NCBI GenBank assembly: GCA_030834765.1
Contig: JAUQXG010000246.1
Span: 1-8,132, forward strand
Length of the DNA: 8,132 nt
Source: Lutispora sp.
GTDB lineage: Bacteria; Bacillota; Clostridia; Lutisporales; Lutisporaceae
Reading direction: 5' to 3'
Positions 6,271 through 8,132 of the stretch are shown here, piece after piece. A program made the position numbers and the translations under genes. The notes under the pieces are model-generated. The model ran no database searches, was not told the DNA's origin, and saw only the letters and a list, made by a program, of their open reading frames with translations. How positions within the stretch are numbered: position 1 is the first letter of the stretch; every line of letters starts with the position of its first letter.

Positions 6271-6421
6271 TCAACGTTGTGAAATTAGTGGCAGGCCCAT
6301 TTGATCATTTAAAATATATAATAGCAAATAGTTCAAAACTAATACTATTGTAACAAGTGCATGGTGTTTGGACAAGGATTTCTTAATATCTCAGCATCTG
6401 TTTCTTAAAAGCATAAAGCAT
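6271..6421 (-). pseudogene. Candidate small membrane-protein frame, interrupted by one frameshift
   Basis: AAGGAGG lies six bases before an ATG at 6421, the best ribosome binding site in the window. The frame reads MLYAFKKQMLRY and stops at TAA (6383-6385). Skipping one base at TAT-TAA-G continues, without another stop until 6271, as KKSLSKHHALVTIVLVLN followed by YLLLYILNDQMGLPLISQR: a basic N-terminus and one hydrophobic segment, about 49 residues in all. This could be a decayed or mis-sequenced small membrane protein, a 12-residue leader peptide, or chance, since T-rich DNA translates as hydrophobic residues. A poor promoter match (TTGAGA at 6496-6501) lies upstream. I do not recognise a family. 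Confidence 0.3.
6318..6326 (-). promoter_or_regulatory. Possible extended -10 promoter for the SurA_N gene
   Basis: TGCTATTAT on the minus strand is an extended -10 (TGn plus TATTAT, five of six). No convincing -35 accompanies it. It would start a leader of about 130 bases containing the 20-nt palindrome. It also lies inside the candidate small reading frame, so one of the two calls may be wrong. Confidence 0.25.
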
Positions 6422-6424
6422 TTA

Positions 6425-6446
6425 TATCCTCCTTATATATAGGATA
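6425..6446 (-). promoter_or_regulatory. Inverted repeat overlapping the ribosome binding site at 6421
   Basis: In minus-strand RNA UAUCCU (6446-6441) can pair with AGGAUA (6430-6425), and the second arm covers the last part of the AAGGAGG Shine-Dalgarno. The six-pair stem is mostly A-U, so if real it would be weak and easily opened. Confidence 0.25.
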
Positions 6447-6558
6447 CACTTTTTTACTGGCTTTTAAAAGCATATTTATCTGACATTCCCATCGTTCTCA
6501 AGGAATTTTACATAGCTAATCTAGCATATCCACAGAATAATTCCTCAGTTCGTTTTGC

Positions 6559-6580
6559 CAAAAATATCAGTGTATTTTTG
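6559..6580. repeat. 8+8 inverted repeat in the spacer after the histidine kinase gene
   Basis: CAAAAATA (6559-6566) and TATTTTTG (6573-6580) are exact inverted copies separated by TCAGTG. The arms are A/T-rich with no T-run beyond them, so an operator-like site is as plausible as a hairpin. Function is unknown. Confidence 0.35.
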
Positions 6581-6615
6581 CTGTTGACCTCTATAAATTT
6601 ATTTTAAAGCAAAAC

Positions 6616-6634
6616 CCTTAAATAAACCTTAAAT
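6616..6634. promoter_or_regulatory. CCTTAAAT direct repeat with 11-bp spacing, possible response-regulator site
   Basis: CCTTAAAT occurs at 6616-6623 and 6627-6634, start to start 11 bases, one helical turn. OmpR/PhoB-family regulators bind tandem half-sites with this spacing, and a regulator of that family is encoded just upstream. The sequence is A/T-rich, so chance cannot be excluded. Confidence 0.3.
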
Positions 6635-6695
6635 TTATTGAAAAAAAAAGGGAAAAGTGATGGTATGTTTTACCAAAAATATATATAAAAAATAT

Positions 6696-7940
6696 CTATT
6701 TGCTGATTAATGGAAGTTCAACACGAAAAGTAGTGCTTGCATTTATAATACTTTTAACAGAAATTTGTCCGCCATGCTGTTCAACAATTGTTTTTGCTAT
6801 GGATAATCCGAGGCCATAACCTCCACTTTCCCTGGTTCGGGACTTATCCGCTCTATAGAATCTATCAAATATTTTGCCAATATGCTCTTGGGAGATTCCT
6901 GCTCCAGTATTGGTTAGGGATATAGCAGCATTGGCATAATGTTTTTTCAAGTCAATACAAATACTTCCTTTTACATTTGTATACTTAATTGCATTATCTA
7001 ATAGAATCATAATGACTTGCTGAACCTGCTGACAATTACCATGGATCATCAGGCCAGGTTCAATGGCATTATCAAAGGAAATATTATTCTCGAAGATTAC
7101 AGCTTCCATGGTTAAGATCACATTTTCCACAGCTTCGCTTAAATCAAAATCGGTATAGATCATTTTAATATCTGAATGATCCAATTGGGTCAAGTATAAA
7201 AGATCCTTTGTTAAATTGGACATTCTTTCAACTTCAGATTTAATATAATAAAGCCATTTTGACTGCTCGTGAATAGTACCTTCACTATTTGATAATAAAA
7301 CATCCACATTGGTATTTATAACAGCAAGAGGTGTTTTCAGTTCATGGGATGCATCAGCAATAAATTGTTTTTGCTTATCAAAGGATTCTTCTACAGGCTT
7401 TATGGCTCTATTGGCGAAGAATCTGCTAATAAAGAAAATGAAAACCAGCATGATAGATCCAACAATGAAAAAGGTGTAAATCAAGCTAGTAAGGATACCT
7501 TGCCTTGGGGTGATATCTAAAAATATGATTTTGTATCCTCCTAAATAGGGTTTTATCATGAATGTCCAATAGTTTCCATCAAGCTTAAAATCTCCTGTAT
7601 TTGAGTTTTTTGATAATGCAGAGCTTTTGGCTGATTCATAGAACTCCTCATCTATATTAAGCACGGAGTATACTGTCTTTGTATTCAATTGACCATCAGT
7701 TGTTATAACAAAAGATACAGAGCGCTCGGGAGGAAGAAATTTATCAAAGTCAGGCTGAAGCTGATTCGGTCTTTCGTTTAATCTTCGATCATTGTCAGAT
7801 ATTCTGCCTAGCTCCATTAAAATATCTGAACGGACATTATTATATGTTATAAAATAAATCGATGCAAAAGCAAGGAGCATGGTCACCGAAATGATGACCA
7901 AGTTGAGAATGAGAAATCTATTTCTCAGCTTTTTAAACAT
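6696..7940 (-). CDS. Two-component sensor histidine kinase
   Basis: Membrane sensor of 414 residues that autophosphorylates and passes phosphate to the adjacent response regulator. Segments: TM1 about 11-32, an extracytoplasmic sensor of about 115 residues (33-148), TM2 about 151-172, dimerisation and phosphoacceptor helix with H199 in FIADASHELKTPLAV, N-box QQVIMILLDNAIKYTN with N316, G1 box TNTGAGIS (343-350, Asn where Asp is commonest), F-box FDRFYRADKSR (358-368) and G2 box GGYGLGLSIAK (373-383). Only about 26 residues separate TM2 from H199, too few for a full HAMP domain. The ATG overlaps the regulator stop by 8 bases and has GGAGGTGA six bases upstream inside that gene, so the two are translationally coupled. 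The ligand is unknown; no close named homologue can be assigned. Confidence 0.95.
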   Translation of the reverse strand: MFKKLRNRFLILNLVIISVTMLLAFASIYFITYNNVRSDILMELGRISDNDRRLNERPNQLQPDFDKFLPPERSVSFVITTDGQLNTKTVYSVLNIDEEFYESAKSSALSKNSNTGDFKLDGNYWTFMIKPYLGGYKIIFLDITPRQGILTSLIYTFFIVGSIMLVFIFFISRFFANRAIKPVEESFDKQKQFIADASHELKTPLAVINTNVDVLLSNSEGTIHEQSKWLYYIKSEVERMSNLTKDLLYLTQLDHSDIKMIYTDFDLSEAVENVILTMEAVIFENNISFDNAIEPGLMIHGNCQQVQQVIMILLDNAIKYTNVKGSICIDLKKHYANAAISLTNTGAGISQEHIGKIFDRFYRADKSRTRESGGYGLGLSIAKTIVEQHGGQISVKSIINASTTFRVELPLISK

Positions 7941-8132
7941 CAGCCTTCACCTCCAAAACATATCCAACGCCTCTTATGGTATTTATGGATACTTCTGAAT
8001 TTAAAAACACAAGTTTTTTTCTTAAAAAAGAAATATACACTTCAACGTGATTATGTTCTATTTCGGCATCATATCCCCATAGCTTTTCTATGATTAATTC
8101 TTTAGAAGTAACTGCGTTTTTTCTTAATATTA
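7933..8132 (-). CDS. OmpR/PhoB-family response regulator, C-terminal DNA-binding domain (cut by window edge)
   Basis: Partner transcription factor of the histidine kinase. Only the last ~65 residues are inside the window; the receiver domain with its phosphorylated Asp lies to the right. The visible part is a winged-helix output domain: ELIIEKLWGYDAEIEHNHVE (helix 1-2 and loop), VYISFLRKKL (DNA-recognition helix, matching the usual VYIxxLRxKL) and TIRGVGYVLEV (the C-terminal hairpin, matching the usual TVRGxGYxLE). The stop TAA overlaps the kinase start. It was too short and too near the edge to show a start of its own, so the left-most bound here is simply the stop and the other is the window end. 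Confidence 0.93.
   Translation of the reverse strand, partial: ILRKNAVTSKELIIEKLWGYDAEIEHNHVEVYISFLRKKLVFLNSEVSINTIRGVGYVLEVKADV

Larger units (their letters stand above)
6181..6695. other. 515-nt intergenic region between the histidine kinase and SurA_N genes
   Basis: No ordinary-length gene on either strand. It holds, from left to right: the SurA_N ribosome binding site, a 20-nt palindrome (6218-6237), a possible extended -10 (6318-6326), a short frameshifted reading frame with a strong ribosome binding site (6271-6421), an inverted repeat (6559-6580) and an 11-bp-spaced direct repeat (6616-6634). After the kinase stop, a small hairpin TGGTA/TACCA (6661-6675) and a run of nine T on the minus strand (6641-6649) are present but not adjacent, so termination after the kinase is uncertain. 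Confidence 0.6.

Noticed and set aside
6405..6474. TTAAAAGCATA at 6405-6415 and 6464-6474 as a repeat element
   Set aside because: An 11-base A/T-rich match at this distance is within chance expectation, and the flanks differ.
6584..6597. TTGACC plus TATAAA on the plus strand as a promoter
   Set aside because: The two hexamers are separated by only a couple of bases, and nothing resembling a -10 lies 16-18 bases after TTGACC; transcription would also run antisense into the kinase gene.
1..8132. Mobile element, prophage, defence island or CRISPR array
   Set aside because: No transposase, integrase, phage gene or regularly spaced repeats are present; the gene content is metabolic, transport and signalling throughout.

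Overview
The window is low-GC DNA with A/T-rich spacers, strong AGGAGG-type ribosome binding sites and a textbook sigma-A promoter. Together with the protein families present (CotS/APH-like kinase, lipoprotein-anchored amino acid ABC importer, SurA_N membrane foldase, OmpR-type two-component pair), this points to a Firmicute, most likely a member of the Clostridia. The genus cannot be fixed from the sequence alone. It reads as ordinary chromosome: I see no insertion sequence, integrase, phage gene, CRISPR array, tRNA or rRNA.

Layout. The left edge (1-530, +) is the 3' part of aroD (type I 3-dehydroquinate dehydratase). It faces a minus-strand pair, aroK (shikimate kinase, 1701-2219) followed by an APH-fold phosphotransferase (635-1636). 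Candidate hairpin terminators lie between the converging genes. From a divergent intergenic region with two promoters, a four-gene ABC importer operon runs rightward (2531-5503): permease, overlapping permease, ATPase and lipoprotein binding protein. The binding protein closely resembles CjaA-type cysteine-binding proteins, so L-cysteine uptake is the best guess. A 30-nt perfect palindrome (5518-5547) ends the operon and also serves the converging minus-strand gene.

The right third is all minus strand. In the direction of transcription it holds the end of an OmpR-family response regulator (7933-8132), its overlapping sensor histidine kinase (6696-7940), a 515-nt spacer, and a membrane-anchored SurA_N-domain protein lacking a parvulin domain (5566-6180).

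How they may work together. aroD and aroK act in the same pathway (steps 3 and 5 of chorismate synthesis) but lie in facing transcription units. The importer is self-contained. The two-component system and the SurA_N protein suggest an envelope function, with the sensor possibly controlling the downstream genes, but this is inference.

Items that stand out: (i) an exact 19-nt repeat shared by the aroK leader and the second permease gene, which makes the aroK leader RNA complementary to the transporter mRNA; (ii) a very strong Shine-Dalgarno at 6421 opening a tiny frame that, with one +1 shift, becomes a roughly 49-residue single-pass membrane protein; (iii) a 20-nt perfect palindrome upstream of the SurA_N gene; (iv) an inverted repeat just downstream of the importer promoter. 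No clearly new multi-gene system is visible.
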